Source: Trichomonas vaginalis G3 (Eukaryota; Parabasalia; Trichomonadida; Trichomonadidae). From it: 64,000 nucleotides of DNA. The stretch is taken from NCBI RefSeq assembly GCF_026262505.1, contig NC_067208.1:11479962-11543961 (forward strand), given 5' to 3'. Each line of letters starts with the position of its first letter. Position 1 is the stretch's first letter. The position numbers were made by a program, and so were the translations under genes. Shown here piece by piece: positions 42,951 to 53,309 of the stretch. Below the pieces are notes generated by a model. It saw only the letters and a program-made list of their open reading frames with translations. It searched no databases and was not told where the DNA came from.

Positions 42951-43730
42951 AAATATTTATATTAACTTCTATGAATTATAATATTTAGAAATATTGGTAT
43001 TCTTATTGATTACAATAAGCTGAATGAAATTGTAACGGTAATTTGTTTTTGATATTTTTGTTAAGGATGCACACACACTCATCTGACTTTAATTCAAACT
43101 AGCTTCTTACCATGGGATTAAGCTTTAATCTTTTATAAAAACAATCAAGTTGATTCTTTTTATTCAAAAATTTTAAAAAGATGAAAAATACGCTCTATAA
43201 TACATATAAATCCTAGTCTATCATTTTCGGAAAAAGCACGTTATAACTCATGTTAGTGGAAGAAGACATTTTTTAGATGTGCTGATAAATGTAGAATTGA
43301 TATACATCATAGAATATATATCTCAATGGATATTAATGAAGCGTTTAGGTTTAAATTTCTAAATATTGGAAAGGAATAATTTGGTCATTTCTAAATATTG
43401 GAAAGGAATATTTTGGTCATTTTCTTTACACTAATATAATATCTTTAATTATAAGTTATGAAAACTCTTTTATTGACGGAAGACCATATTAAAATTGAAA
43501 TGGTGGAATCCGGAGCCTTAAAGAAATATCTATTAACTTTTAATATTTTTATATATTTTGCTTTATTTTATTTATATATCTTTAAGAGAAAGGGACAGAC
43601 TAGCCCATTGTCACTTTTTAATTTAGCAAATGAACGCTTATGGAGTGGAGTTTTTGGGTAAATCTGATTTGCTTATAAATGAAATAAAATCAAAAGAAAC
43701 CATATTGGCATTATATTATGCAAAAATAAA
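42951..43730. other. Intergenic, short duplication only
   Basis: No supported gene. A 31-bp unit (TTTCTAAATATTGGAAAGGA plus 11 bases) is duplicated in tandem at 43357 and 43388. A 67-codon frame at 43458 lacks coding character and is not called. TGTCACTTTTTAA occurs at 43609. Confidence 0.6.
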
Positions 43731-44102
43731 TGATCTTACTTAGTACTTTTAAAGTTAATTTCAGAAAAAATTTGACACAATGGTATCCGGCACATACAAG
43801 TGGTGTACAACCAAAATATAAGTTGGTTTAAACATATATTGCTATATCTCATGATCTTACTTAGTACTTTTAAAGTTAATTTCAGAAAAAATTTGACACA
43901 ATGGTATCCGGCACATACAAGTGGTGTACAACCAAAATATAAGTTGGTTTAAACATATATTGCTATATCTCATGATCTTACTTAGTACTTTTAAAGTTAA
44001 TTTCAGAAAAAATTTGACACAATGGTATCCGGCACATACAAGTGGTGTACAACCAAAATATAAGTTGGTTTAAACATATATTGCTATATCTCATGATCTT
44101 AC
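43731..44102. repeat. 121-bp tandem array, three copies plus a stub
   Basis: Three essentially identical units begin with TGATCTTACTTAGTAC at 43731, 43852 and 43973. A fourth begins at 44094 and is cut after nine bases by the Polinton. The near-identity points to recent amplification. Confidence 0.95.
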
Positions 44103-44302
44103 AGTTAGTATACCTAAGTCGTGTACAGAGGCACTGCGAGCCTCCTTACACCTGATATGTGAATTTGACACTTTACAAAACCATTAACGTATATTTTACA
44201 ACACAAACGACAACACCAACTTAACCTTAAATATTTACAAAGCCGCCAACCACTTCACCTCACTAACGTTTTCACAAACGACTTCACTACTGTAAAAATA
44301 AA
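44103..44302. repeat. Polinton terminal sequence (right copy)
   Basis: Non-coding, inverse counterpart of 1800-1999, sharing the GAGGCACTGCGAGCCTCC block and the outer AGTTAGTATA. It also carries CTTCACCTCACTAACG-type short repeats near 44250-44290. Confidence 0.8.
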
Positions 44303-44307
44303 AGTTC

Positions 44308-44634
44308 TCACTTACAAAAGTATTGCAACTCTTCCCATTGCTGTGCTTCACACAATAGTTCATATTCTTCAGTATCGCTGCTGTCGCTCCAATCGTCAGA
44401 GTCAAAATCACTGTCAAAATAAATGTTAGTAAGTTTTGACAAAGCTAATGAAACACGTTTACCGTTTGTATCGTATGCTTGTATAAACTTTCCATTCTTC
44501 ATTCCTTCATAAACGCTCAAACTAACTTTACCCTTTCTCCCTCGTATCTGATAGAATGTATTTTCACGAGGAACGAAGAACAAATTCTTGAACTCATGAC
44601 CGTTGTAGTTTGTTATCTCAATAGTTTTCGTCAT
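44308..44634 (-). CDS. Polinton small acidic protein (right copy)
   Basis: 108 residues, homologue of 1467-1787. The basic N-terminal half is nearly unchanged, while the Asp/Ser/Glu tail has diverged. The ATG is in TATAAATGACG, with TTTATTTTTATA just upstream on the coding strand. Looks whole. Function unknown. Confidence 0.65.
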   Translation of the reverse strand: MTKTIEITNYNGHEFKNLFFVPRENTFYQIRGRKGKVSLSVYEGMKNGKFIQAYDTNGKRVSLALSKLTNIYFDSDFDSDDWSDSSDTEEYELLCEAQQWEELQYFCK

Positions 44635-44705
44635 TTATATAAAAATAAACTTAAAAATTAATGATATCACCACCCTCACACGTATGAAAACATCCATTTA
44701 AGTTT

Positions 44706-44755
44706 AGGGTAGAAGGGTAGATCTAACCTCATTTCTACCCTCATTTCTAACCTTG
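44706..44755 (-). repeat. AGATCT palindromic module, GGTTAG/GGTAGA flavour
   Basis: On the gene strand: GAATTCAACA, units of GGTTAGAAATGA and GGGTAGAAATGA, the near-palindrome GGTTAGATCTACCC (44715-44728), then TTCTACCCTAAA. It lies at the same gene junction as the GGTGA-flavour module at 1321-1395 of the left copy. Confidence 0.7.
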
Positions 44756-44769
44756 TTGAATTCATTGCT

Positions 44770-45006
44770 TTATAACTCTCTTCCTTTCTCCAACTCTTCT
44801 AACTTCTTCCTAAGTTCAGCAATGTTGTCCTCATGAAGTTTAATCTTCCTTAATATACCTTCTCTATCTAATGGTTGCTTTATCTTTCTAAACTGAACTC
44901 TACCATCCTTCATAGTATGAATGTAAAAACCTTCTGGAATAGTTCCTGATTTAATGTATTCTACCAAAAACTTTTGTTTCATTGCTTCAGTGACTTTAGT
45001 CGTCAT
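44770..45006 (-). CDS. Polinton small coiled-coil protein (right copy)
   Basis: 78 residues from ATG 45006, almost identical to 1078-1314. The C-terminal half is a predicted short coiled coil rich in Leu, Glu and Lys. Looks whole. Function unknown. Confidence 0.62.
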   Translation of the reverse strand: MTTKVTEAMKQKFLVEYIKSGTIPEGFYIHTMKDGRVQFRKIKQPLDREGILRKIKLHEDNIAELRKKLEELEKGREL

Positions 45007-45055
45007 TTCAATCAAATAAAAATTTTAATATTAAATAAAAATAACGTTATTTTTT

Positions 45056-45559
45056 TCAGTAAGGAAACGCAGGAGTTTTACGATTTATTTGAGGAGTAGG
45101 TTCTGGTTTAAATGTTGGAGTCGGTTTAGGAGTTGACTTTTGAATAGGAGTTTGTACTTCCATAGGTTCAGGAGTCATTGAAGGTTTTGCTTGTGAAGGC
45201 GTTGGTTTTGACGTTGGTTTTGGCGAAGGCGTTGGTTTTGACGTTGGTTTTGCTTGTGAAGGTGTTGGAGTTTGTTTAACTTCAGCTACTTCAGTATTAT
45301 TTACAACATTTGCTTTATTTCTTTTCAACATCATAACTGCTCCTGCTGTAGCTAGCAAACCTAGTGGGAGACCATATTTTATATAAGGACTTGACCAAAT
45401 GCTATTTTTGACAGGAGCTGGTGGAACACCTAACCTTGGTGAGACTGCTCTTTGCCATTGTGCAGCTCGTAAGAAATATTCAATAGGTGCTCCATAATCG
45501 TTTGGTAAAGTTTGTTTCATAGATGGTGAAGGTTCGCGAGAGCTTGATGAAGAACTCAT
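45056..45559 (-). CDS. Polinton Pro/Thr-rich single-pass membrane protein (right copy)
   Basis: 167 residues, homologue of 571-1029, longer because the Pro-Thr-Pro-Ser/Lys repeat has more units. One hydrophobic segment lies near residues 63-80. It is adjacent to the capsid gene with 30 bp between, suggesting a joint late-type role in the particle (inference). Looks whole. Confidence 0.65.
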   Translation of the reverse strand: MSSSSSSREPSPSMKQTLPNDYGAPIEYFLRAAQWQRAVSPRLGVPPAPVKNSIWSSPYIKYGLPLGLLATAGAVMMLKRNKANVVNNTEVAEVKQTPTPSQAKPTSKPTPSPKPTSKPTPSQAKPSMTPEPMEVQTPIQKSTPKPTPTFKPEPTPQINRKTPAFPY

Positions 45560-45584
45560 TTATAAGCTTTAAAAATAAACGTTC
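45560..45584 (-). promoter_or_regulatory. Polinton promoter-like T-rich motif
   Basis: On the coding strand AACGTTTATTTTTAAAGC then TTATAAATG. The same arrangement stands before 571 in the other copy. Variants of TTTATTTTTA precede most genes of the element (for example near 1034, 1440, 44640, 47170, 47950 and 52800). Confidence 0.45.
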
Positions 45585-45589
45585 ATCCT

Positions 45590-47164
45590 TTATTCCTCAC
45601 TGTCGTCAGTTGCTAAGTTATAGTCGTCAAGTCTTATTATTGGTATGCCTGACTGTCTTACCTGAATGGCAAAGCAACAATCCCTCATAAATCCAATAAG
45701 TGGCTTTGGTACGTTTTCAGTTGCTAGTTCAATAGGTCCTTTAACAGACAATTTGTATGTTATTGGAGCAGTAGATGTTTGACCTTGCTGGAAGCAAAAG
45801 TCCACTTCTGTTGGAAAACCACATAAGAAATGTGTGTTGTCATAGCTATCCCATTTATGTTCCACACTACCATCATCCACCAATGACCTCATAACATCTT
45901 CATTAAATCCAATCATATCATTGTTTGTATTGCAAGCGTTCGCAACCATTTCATAAAATACAGGTCCATATGATTTTTCAGGTTCTGCAGGCATATTTCC
46001 ATAAGCTCCCATGGAAAGCTGAAGATATTTAAACTTAGGGTTCTCAAAATTAACATAATAGTTGTCTTTCTTTCTAAATAGTGCCCAAATACTTTTAACA
46101 TTAATAGGCGTATAAGCTGCTGTAAATGTTGCACTTGAACTATCTGTATTCTTTGAGAATGAACCGTCCATAGGAATCCAATCCATAACTTTAACAGGAA
46201 AACATAAAGCCTCGTTTGTATAATGTTCTACAAGTTCTGTATAAATGTTAGGGTCTAAAGAGAATGACTTTGGATGAATGAAACATTCATTAAAATCCAT
46301 CTTTGTTCGAAATAGTTGCTGGTTTACAGTTGTAATAGTAACTGTTCCACTAGCTTCTACTGCCTTCGTTATCATAGTGAATGGTTCATTCCATGGAACA
46401 AATTTATTTGTCGGTGGATTTGAATCTGAAGCAAATGCAACTTTAAGAGTTGGATTGAAAGCAACGATATCATTTACAGATATAGATGTGCATTGTAAGG
46501 CGTCGCTACTGAACTTTACTTTAAGCTGAATGTTTCCTGCAAAAGCTGGAATAAATCGAATAGCTTCTAATGGAAGGAATCTTCTAACAGGAATTCTTAA
46601 ACGAAGCTTAAAATCAAATGATTTTCCTGCTGTAATTGGACCACTAACAATTTGTCCTGTTCTGCATGTTCCCGAATGACTCCATACATCTTCATGTCGA
46701 GTCTTTGAGAAAACATCTACTTTCTTTATTTGTTCGGTAGTTTGTGAGTTTGAAGTTATATATGCTTCTTCTCTTGCGTTGTCTTGAGAATATACGATAC
46801 GACCATTTGCAAGGATTTGATATCCAGCAACTGCATAGAAAGCGTCATCGAAACCAATCCAAAATCCTGGTGGGTTTGTTTTATTGGAACCTGAACCAAT
46901 TTCTTTATCTGCAATAAATTGACCTTCCATTTTATACGTAATGAATGTATTGTAAAGGTCCAACATATTTTCACCAGGAGGTGAGAGATTGAATGTTACC
47001 CATGTGTTATCTTTAGCAGTTCCAGGTTGTGATGGAATCTTTGCGTCAGAATATTTTCTATTAGTGTCACCAATTTGAACTGCATTGTCTATGATATCGA
47101 AATATGAGCGAATCTGATGAATATGCTCTGCTGGAGTAAATTCGTTTAACTGTTCGTTCTGCAT
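45590..47164 (-). CDS. Putative Polinton major capsid protein
   Basis: 524 residues, beta-rich, with no signal peptide or membrane segment and no enzymatic motif. Length, position among small structural-type genes, and near-identity between two copies fit the double-jelly-roll major capsid protein that Polintons are known to encode. I see no short diagnostic motif, so this rests on context and would be settled by structure prediction. The upstream TATTTTTATCCGAAGTAAAT motif resembles the one before 47969. It looks whole here. Its 3' third is also seen at 1-533. Confidence 0.6.
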   Translation of the reverse strand: MQNEQLNEFTPAEHIHQIRSYFDIIDNAVQIGDTNRKYSDAKIPSQPGTAKDNTWVTFNLSPPGENMLDLYNTFITYKMEGQFIADKEIGSGSNKTNPPGFWIGFDDAFYAVAGYQILANGRIVYSQDNAREEAYITSNSQTTEQIKKVDVFSKTRHEDVWSHSGTCRTGQIVSGPITAGKSFDFKLRLRIPVRRFLPLEAIRFIPAFAGNIQLKVKFSSDALQCTSISVNDIVAFNPTLKVAFASDSNPPTNKFVPWNEPFTMITKAVEASGTVTITTVNQQLFRTKMDFNECFIHPKSFSLDPNIYTELVEHYTNEALCFPVKVMDWIPMDGSFSKNTDSSSATFTAAYTPINVKSIWALFRKKDNYYVNFENPKFKYLQLSMGAYGNMPAEPEKSYGPVFYEMVANACNTNNDMIGFNEDVMRSLVDDGSVEHKWDSYDNTHFLCGFPTEVDFCFQQGQTSTAPITYKLSVKGPIELATENVPKPLIGFMRDCCFAIQVRQSGIPIIRLDDYNLATDDSEE

Positions 47165-47191
47165 GTATTTACTTCGGATAAAAATATCTAT

Positions 47192-47626
47192 TTACTTCAT
47201 TATTCTCACTCTTCTTCTTGGCATTCGTGGTGGAAGTTGTTTCTTGACATTTTCAATGAACTGTACATTCTCTTTTGTCTCAACTTCTTTCACTGGCGGG
47301 TCAGGGTTCTTTGACTCGGTTTGTTTTTCAATGAAATTCACGAACTTTGCAATAAGCTCTTGGTTCGTTATTGAAAGTACATCTGGCTTCTTTTCTTCTG
47401 GTTCTATTGACTTTTCAGTTTGAACAGAAGGTTTTATATGGGCTTCGTGGACTTCATCCTTGCCATACACCTTAATGTTGTCGCTTTCTGCATTCGCTAA
47501 TGGAACCTTTCTTTTTCTTACGTATATTTTACCATCTTTACTCTGACTTACGTAATAGAAAGGATGTTGTATTCCTCTTGCGTCATTTAATATAATAGAC
47601 TCTCGCTCTGATTTTGACAAGCTCAT
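47192..47626 (-). CDS. Polinton gene, unknown (144 residues)
   Basis: A charged protein. The N-terminal region of about 55 residues has a basic, possibly nucleic-acid-contacting segment (YVRKRKVPLA). The middle is Glu/Lys/Pro-rich, and the C-terminus is basic (RMPRRRVRIMK). Basic tails like this are common in minor virion or core proteins, but no family is recognised. It starts back to back with the plus-strand gene at 47672. Looks whole. Confidence 0.6.
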   Translation of the reverse strand: MSLSKSERESIILNDARGIQHPFYYVSQSKDGKIYVRKRKVPLANAESDNIKVYGKDEVHEAHIKPSVQTEKSIEPEEKKPDVLSITNQELIAKFVNFIEKQTESKNPDPPVKEVETKENVQFIENVKKQLPPRMPRRRVRIMK

Positions 47627-47671
47627 TTTACATCGGTTAAAGTTTTAATTTTGTTTTTTATCTGCAGTCAA

Positions 47672-47944
47672 ATGACTCAGACAAGTCATATGGACAAGAC
47701 CCAAGGGGTCATAGATGTTGAAGCATTGAAGAAAGAAATTCGCGAGCAAATTTTATCCGAACTGAAGGAACAAAAACAAGAACAAAAGCCAGAGAGACCA
47801 AAGAGAAAACTTAGTGAAAAACAACTAGCTGCATTAGCTGCTGGAAGACAAAAGAACCCACGTTTGCTGGCGAAGAAAGCTAGAGAAGAAGCAAAAGCAA
47901 AGGAAGAACAAAAAGCTAAAGAAGCTGAAGCAAAGAAAGAGTAA
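47672..47944 (+). CDS. Polinton gene, small basic coiled-coil protein
   Basis: About 90 residues from ATG 47672. An acidic/amphipathic start is followed by a Lys/Arg/Pro block (KPERPKRKLSEKQLAALAAG) and an Ala/Lys/Glu helix to the end. The composition suggests a DNA-binding or core protein. No known family. An upstream in-frame start gives an unlikely N-terminus. Looks whole. Confidence 0.55.
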   Translation: MTQTSHMDKTQGVIDVEALKKEIREQILSELKEQKQEQKPERPKRKLSEKQLAALAAGRQKNPRLLAKKAREEAKAKEEQKAKEAEAKKE

Positions 47945-47946
47945 AT

Positions 47947-47968
47947 GGTTTATTTTTATCCGAACTAA
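47947..47968 (+). promoter_or_regulatory. Polinton promoter-like motif
   Basis: GTTTATTTTTATCCGAACTA followed by AATG of the next gene. Nearly the same string precedes the capsid gene start at 47164 on the other strand, so it is a good candidate for a shared control element. Confidence 0.45.
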
Positions 47969-48826
47969 ATGTATAGACAAATACCTTTATCTGTTGCGTT
48001 CAGTAGTGAAAACCCTGACGTCAAAATAAAGGGGAACAGAGTAACGTTTAAGTTTCCAACAGACTGGATTGTGAACATAAATGAAGAGAAGTACATTGGC
48101 ATAACATCTATGTATATAACACGTGCTTTCAGAAAGGTTGACTTTATACTTCAAGTCGAGATAGAAAATGACGAACAGTCTTTAAGCGCCCAAAACATTC
48201 ACATATACAAATACTTTAAAGACGATACAACATTGTTGCAATGTATGATTTCATTTAATGAGATGTTCGAGAAAAAGTTCAACATTGAAGTACAAACTTT
48301 ACAGCCTTTACGTGAGTTTCTTGCACAACTGAAAGAAGAAGGTAGTCAGCCACAACTTATAGACTTTCATTATGAATTTAATGAAAATGAAGATGGAACA
48401 CATGACTGTCAGTTTGTTATATATTCACCATTCAATGAAGTAGCTAAAAGAAAGAAAATCCATTACGTATAAGATTTCAAATCTCTGAACCCAATGAAGA
48501 CTTCAAAATGTTTTCAATTATGATGCAATGCTTCCGAGGGAAAAATGAATTTTCAAAGATTGTAACCCCTGGCATTTGGGATAGAAAAGCAAGCTATATT
48601 ATATTCAAACTTAAGTAAGGGAGTTGAAAATGAGTTCATTGGTCATACAAGAACTTCACCACTTCCTAACCCTAAATACTATAAATTATCTGGCTTCAAT
48701 CGTGAGTTTTGGATAGACATGTTCTCCACTCATGACCATAACTGCCCAGTGTTCTTACCTCCAGACCATAAGGACTGTCTCTACATTGAAGCACAACTCT
48801 TAAACTCTACCGTCGCAGTATTGTAA
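47969..48826 (+). pseudogene. Polinton capsid-associated candidate (broken)
   Basis: Begins with a beta-rich domain (MYRQIPLSVAFSSE, then NRVTFKFPTDW). Coding character continues to about 48826 on the same strand, so the gene is larger than its first open part and looks broken, with about two breaks. Length, beta-rich character and place opposite the capsid gene fit a minor capsid or penton protein, but that is inference. Fossil state may be specific to this copy. Confidence 0.45.
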
Positions 48827-48854
48827 AATCTACGCTAGCTTTATTTTTATCACG

Positions 48855-48950
48855 AATGACCTCATTTCTGACAAAAATAAATGACCTCATTCATGACCTC
48901 ATTCATGACCTCATTCATGACCTCATTGCTGACAAAAATAAATGACCTCA
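48855..48950. repeat. 12-bp tandem repeat between convergent genes
   Basis: Four or so copies of GACCTCATTCAT flanked by two copies of GACAAAAATAAATGACCTCA. It lies between the 3' ends of the plus-strand capsid-associated gene and the minus-strand polymerase region. Confidence 0.85.
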
Positions 48951-51900
48951 GAACTTCAACTTACGAATAAAGCTTGTTTTAGTCGTTATTGAGAAGTTAA
49001 ACTTTTCAGCAAAGCAAGGACTAGAAGACTTACATAAGTCAAATCCAATCTCTTGACCGTCATAAAGTGCTTTATATAACTTCATAACACTGAACTCAGA
49101 GTCTTTGTCAAATTTTCCTTGCGGAACCATTAAACCTTTATCTTCATCATAGAAACACTGAACAGAGTCAGGAAACATTTCATTAGCGGTTAAAGCAATA
49201 ACATCTTGCTTCACGCCTTTCATTCTGCAGTGAAATGCAACTTCATTTAAATCATTCGTGAGTAAGTCTATGTAAGTCTTCTTTCCACAAAATATTGACT
49301 TGTATGCTAAACTTTGTTTTCCAGGTGTTATTTCTGCGAAGTCACTATGAAACTGACCAAGGTTTTTACCAATGAGAACTCTTCCATAACGTTTCTCAAA
49401 CTCTTCAGCTAAACGAGGGATATCTTCATTGTAGAGATGCATACTGTCGGTATCGCTATAAAAGATGTCCATTCCTAAGTCCTCAGCAGTACAGAATACT
49501 TCACACATTATTCTCTTCGACATTGATAGAATGTTAACACCAAGTGGACAGAAGTTAAAGTGTCTGCAAATGCTTTTCGTTAGCTTGAAAATAGTTTTAT
49601 CTGAACCATCCAAACCTTCGAACTTCACTATATGGTTGTAGTTTCTGATGGCATATCTTATAGCATCTTTGTCATCTACTATGGTTATTTTTGACTCAAT
49701 AGGAGATAGAATAGTTTTGCCATAAATACTGTTCAGAATGAGCTTTATATTTTCTTGCAAAGGATTTCCTTCTTTCTTATACTTTAACCTTAACTCAAAC
49801 AACTTCTTTACTTCATCTCTTATTCTAATATCTCTGTTTCCATCGTAATAGTATCCTTGCAACACTTCACATTTGACACCTTGATATTTTATGAGGTCTT
49901 GTAATGTTATATGGTCAACATACATTAAACAGCAAGTGTTTGAACTTCTGGGAACGTTAAGTTCTGGATTTAGTTCAGGGTCACAAACTATTAAAGGAAA
50001 GTGTCTATGTATTCCAATCTCTGTTATCTTAATGAGAACAAAGAAGCCAGACATAAACTTTTCACCAATGGGTTCCTTTTGGTCGTCATCGAATAAATGT
50101 CTCATGAGATACTCTGTGCTTAGCATCTCATCCTTCATAACCTTTGGAATTCCTTCTAAAGTATAAAGTCTTGCTATAGCGGATGGATATAATGAAACAG
50201 CGTCGAAGTCAGCAATGAGTTTCTTTTCGCTCTTTTGTTTCATGTTATCTGACAACATACATCTTCCACCTTGAATACAGCGTGAAATAAATTCTCTTGG
50301 TTTATTTGAGAGGTCATATAAATTTCCATTCGGGAAGTATACTCTGTTCTCAAATAATTTGTTAGCAATTGAACAAATACTAACGTAGTCATAAACGTTT
50401 AAATCAAACTCTTTCAATATGTCATTGCGGAACTTAACAAAACCTTCTCTTAAATTCTTACATCTTGTTTGCAATAAAATGAGCTATATTTTTCTAAGTC
50501 GAAGTGGTTTTTCATCTATTCTGCAACCTTTGATGGAATCTATGTTTTTCATGAATGTATCTGCATCCCGGATAAACTTACATGCTTCAGAAATGACACC
50601 AGTTCTGTTGTCATTTGCTAACAAAGTACTGCTGTAGTAGTTATATGGAAATACTTCTTTCGGTCCTGTTTGTAAGTTAAACATAGCAGGAAATAGTTTA
50701 AGCTTCTTATTTATAACACTGTAAGAGTCTTTTATAATAATTGCCCGTCCTTTTATAAAACCAGTTATTTGCATTGTTCGTGAACCTTTAATGATGGGAG
50801 TTCCTTTCACTTCTGTCATGTGTCTTAAGATGAAGTTTATATCATAACTGAGGTTATGGAAATATATTAAACTCTTGTCAGGAAGTCGTTCCAAAAATTC
50901 TGTTGCACAGTTCTGACCCCATATGCTTTCACTCACTGAACCATCTTCACTGTCATAACAGATGTTAAAAGCTTTATGAAAGCCATCGGTACTGCACTCA
51001 AAGTCAGCAAAGAAAACATGCTCAGGAATGAACTTACATTTAGCTTTATTTATTTCTTTTGACTCTGCTTTCTTCTTCAGTTGTACACAATACTTTGGAG
51101 CATATGTCAAATCTTTAAATGGTGCAAGGTTCTGTTTATATAAGTCAGTCGTATATGTGAAAAGTTCTCCATAAGAAATAGGTTCAAAATATTTGCACTC
51201 CCACAATGTTTTCATAACATCCATAACGGTGTTGTTCTATCCATGCGAACAATGTATTTACCATCTCTCTTTGTATAAATCTTCATTTGTTTCTCAATGT
51301 TCATTCCACCACACTCCTTCAAGATTTCTATATAGTTGCGAATGAAATATGTTGTCATTGGTAATCTTTCGTTTAGCATGTAGTGGTCTTCAACAAGAAG
51401 TAAGTCAATAGTTCGAGCAGTTTCACATTCTTTTGGTATATATCTCTTTATTTCATTATGTCTTGAGTCATTGAAATAACCAATGGTAACATTAAATGCT
51501 ATACCTGTTGCGTCAGAAATTTCTTGTACTTTACTTTGAGGAAAGTCTCTAACACGAATGACTTCTCTCATGTGGTCAATAGTTTCTCCATCTACTCCAG
51601 CCTGAATGCAAGCATAAACGAAACAATTGTCTTCTGTCATAAGTGTTGCAGTTCTTTTGTTCAGTTCATTGAAGATTTGGTAGCGCTCAAGATTTATAGG
51701 TAATGTGCAAAGATACTTCCAGAACTGACCGCTTCTCTTCTTATAAAACTTCTTTTCACCATTATCTTTCCAAAAGCTTTCTATAAGTGCTGGGTTTCCT
51801 GTTTGCTTAAGAGCTTCCAAAATGGCTTTCTGGTCATTTGTCAGTGTGCTTTCATCTCTATATGGTCTCTTTTTTGGTTTGCCTTTCTTTACATCTGACA

Positions 51901-52726
51901 TCGTTAAGCCTTCATATTCTGTTAAATCATACATCTTTATTTCGGTAAGATTCTTTATGTTTGTCAAGAAGAAGTCATAGTGCATTTCAACAATACCTGC
52001 AGCATTTGCTTCTATCTCTGATATAAAGTTCTCCTTCAAGAGCTGATGTAGTAATGTTCCAATATTATTGAGGTTTAACGTAGAACATTCATACTTTCCA
52101 CCAAGTTTATAACATACCATCCATCTTTGTTGGGAGTTTATTTTAATCTTCTCTAAGAGTCTCATGAAAACCTTACCGAAATGTTTGTGTAAGTAGTCTC
52201 TGTTTGGTTCATCTAAAGCTTCGATGTTAAAGTCAATGAGTCTATTGCCTGACTTCACATTTCTCTTCCTATTCTCTTCATCTTTCTTTAACCATCTCTC
52301 ACCTTCTTTTGGTTTGTCGTCAATGGAACGAATGACATCGTTAGCTTTGCGAACTTGTTCTATAGCACTTTTAAACATCTCTCTTCTCTGTTGTTTCAGT
52401 GTGTCGTCTCTTCTTCTTGTTTCACCAACGTTCGCATTTGTTATGTCAAACATCTCACGCCTTACTTCATGAGGTACTGAACGTCTATGATATAAGTCAA
52501 TAGCAATGTCATTTAAAGGAAATGCTCTTGCATGGACTTCGTCCTCGCCGCGTTGCGGCTTTATGAACTCATGAATTCTATCATAACTTATTGCACCATT
52601 ATAGTCATTGAGGATGTCAGCGAGTGCCTTTTTGTTTGTTGCGTAATGCTTTGCAACATCTATATTAGCTTCTGTAAGAAGTTGTTTTATTTCCGAGTGT
52701 TCTAACTTAGACAACTTCCGATACAT
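48948..52726 (-). pseudogene. Polinton protein-primed DNA polymerase B region (broken)
   Basis: The region carries, in gene order, an N-terminal part with a Cys motif (DNCFVYA) and a His motif (LLLVEDHYML) that recall OTU-type peptidases; exonuclease motifs (FFADFECSTDG, HNLSYDINF); and polymerase motifs A (DFDAVSLYPS), B (KLILNSIYGKT) and C (YSDTDSMH), with KKTYIDLL after them. This is the family-B, protein-primed polymerase that defines Polintons and replicates them. In this copy the locus is broken, with about two breaks, so it is treated as a fossil. Low divergence from family motifs suggests recent loss. Confidence 0.88.
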
Positions 52727-52817
52727 CTTTAGTAGGAAATAAAAAAATATTTTTTGAAAAAATTAGATTAGATTTTTTTTAAGTTATTTTTCAAAATAAT
52801 TTAATATTTTTATTTTA

Positions 52818-53291
52818 ATGAAACACATGCAAGATTGCAAGTTCTTTTCATACAATGCTCTCGCTACTGCCATCAAGAATGAGTTCAATAATGCTTCAAA
52901 TGTTAATGTTATCTTTAACAAGAAGTTTGTGAAAGAATCTAAGTTTGGTCAGTATGTCAGACCATTAGCTATCGTCATTGACCGCAAACGTTATACTTCA
53001 CAAGAGTTAGCAGTAGTTTTGAAACAAAAGAGTTTCTTCGTCAATGTCAAAGATACACACTATACTGTCATAAAGAACTCTAACATTGACTTCTTCAGTA
53101 TTGCTTTAAATCTTTCCGAACAGAAAGAATATAAGAAGGGTGAAACAAATGTGAAATATTATCCTTCATCTCTGAAGACAATAACGAACAAAGATGTTAT
53201 ACAGAAATTCTTACCAAAGGTTGAAGAAGCTTCTATTGACATTGACGAAGGAAGTGAAATGGTTGAAGAAATAGACCCTGAAGCTATTTAA
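52818..53291 (+). CDS. Polinton gene, unknown (157 residues)
   Basis: A soluble mixed alpha/beta protein with a Lys-rich middle and an acidic C-terminus (EEASIDIDEGSEMVEEIDPE). It is preceded by TTTAATATTTTTATTTTA directly before the ATG, the T-rich context of the element. Divergent from the polymerase region. No domain recognised. Looks whole. Confidence 0.6.
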   Translation: MKHMQDCKFFSYNALATAIKNEFNNASNVNVIFNKKFVKESKFGQYVRPLAIVIDRKRYTSQELAVVLKQKSFFVNVKDTHYTVIKNSNIDFFSIALNLSEQKEYKKGETNVKYYPSSLKTITNKDVIQKFLPKVEEASIDIDEGSEMVEEIDPEAI

Positions 53292-53309
53292 GCAAAAATA
53301 TATTTTTGG

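Noticed and set aside
43458-43661. 67-codon plus-strand gene
   Set aside because: Low-complexity Phe/Tyr/Ile-rich peptide from AT-rich spacer; no initiator and no domain.
43731-44102. CRISPR or tRNA-like array
   Set aside because: It is a plain head-to-tail 121-bp tandem repeat with no spacers and no cloverleaf.
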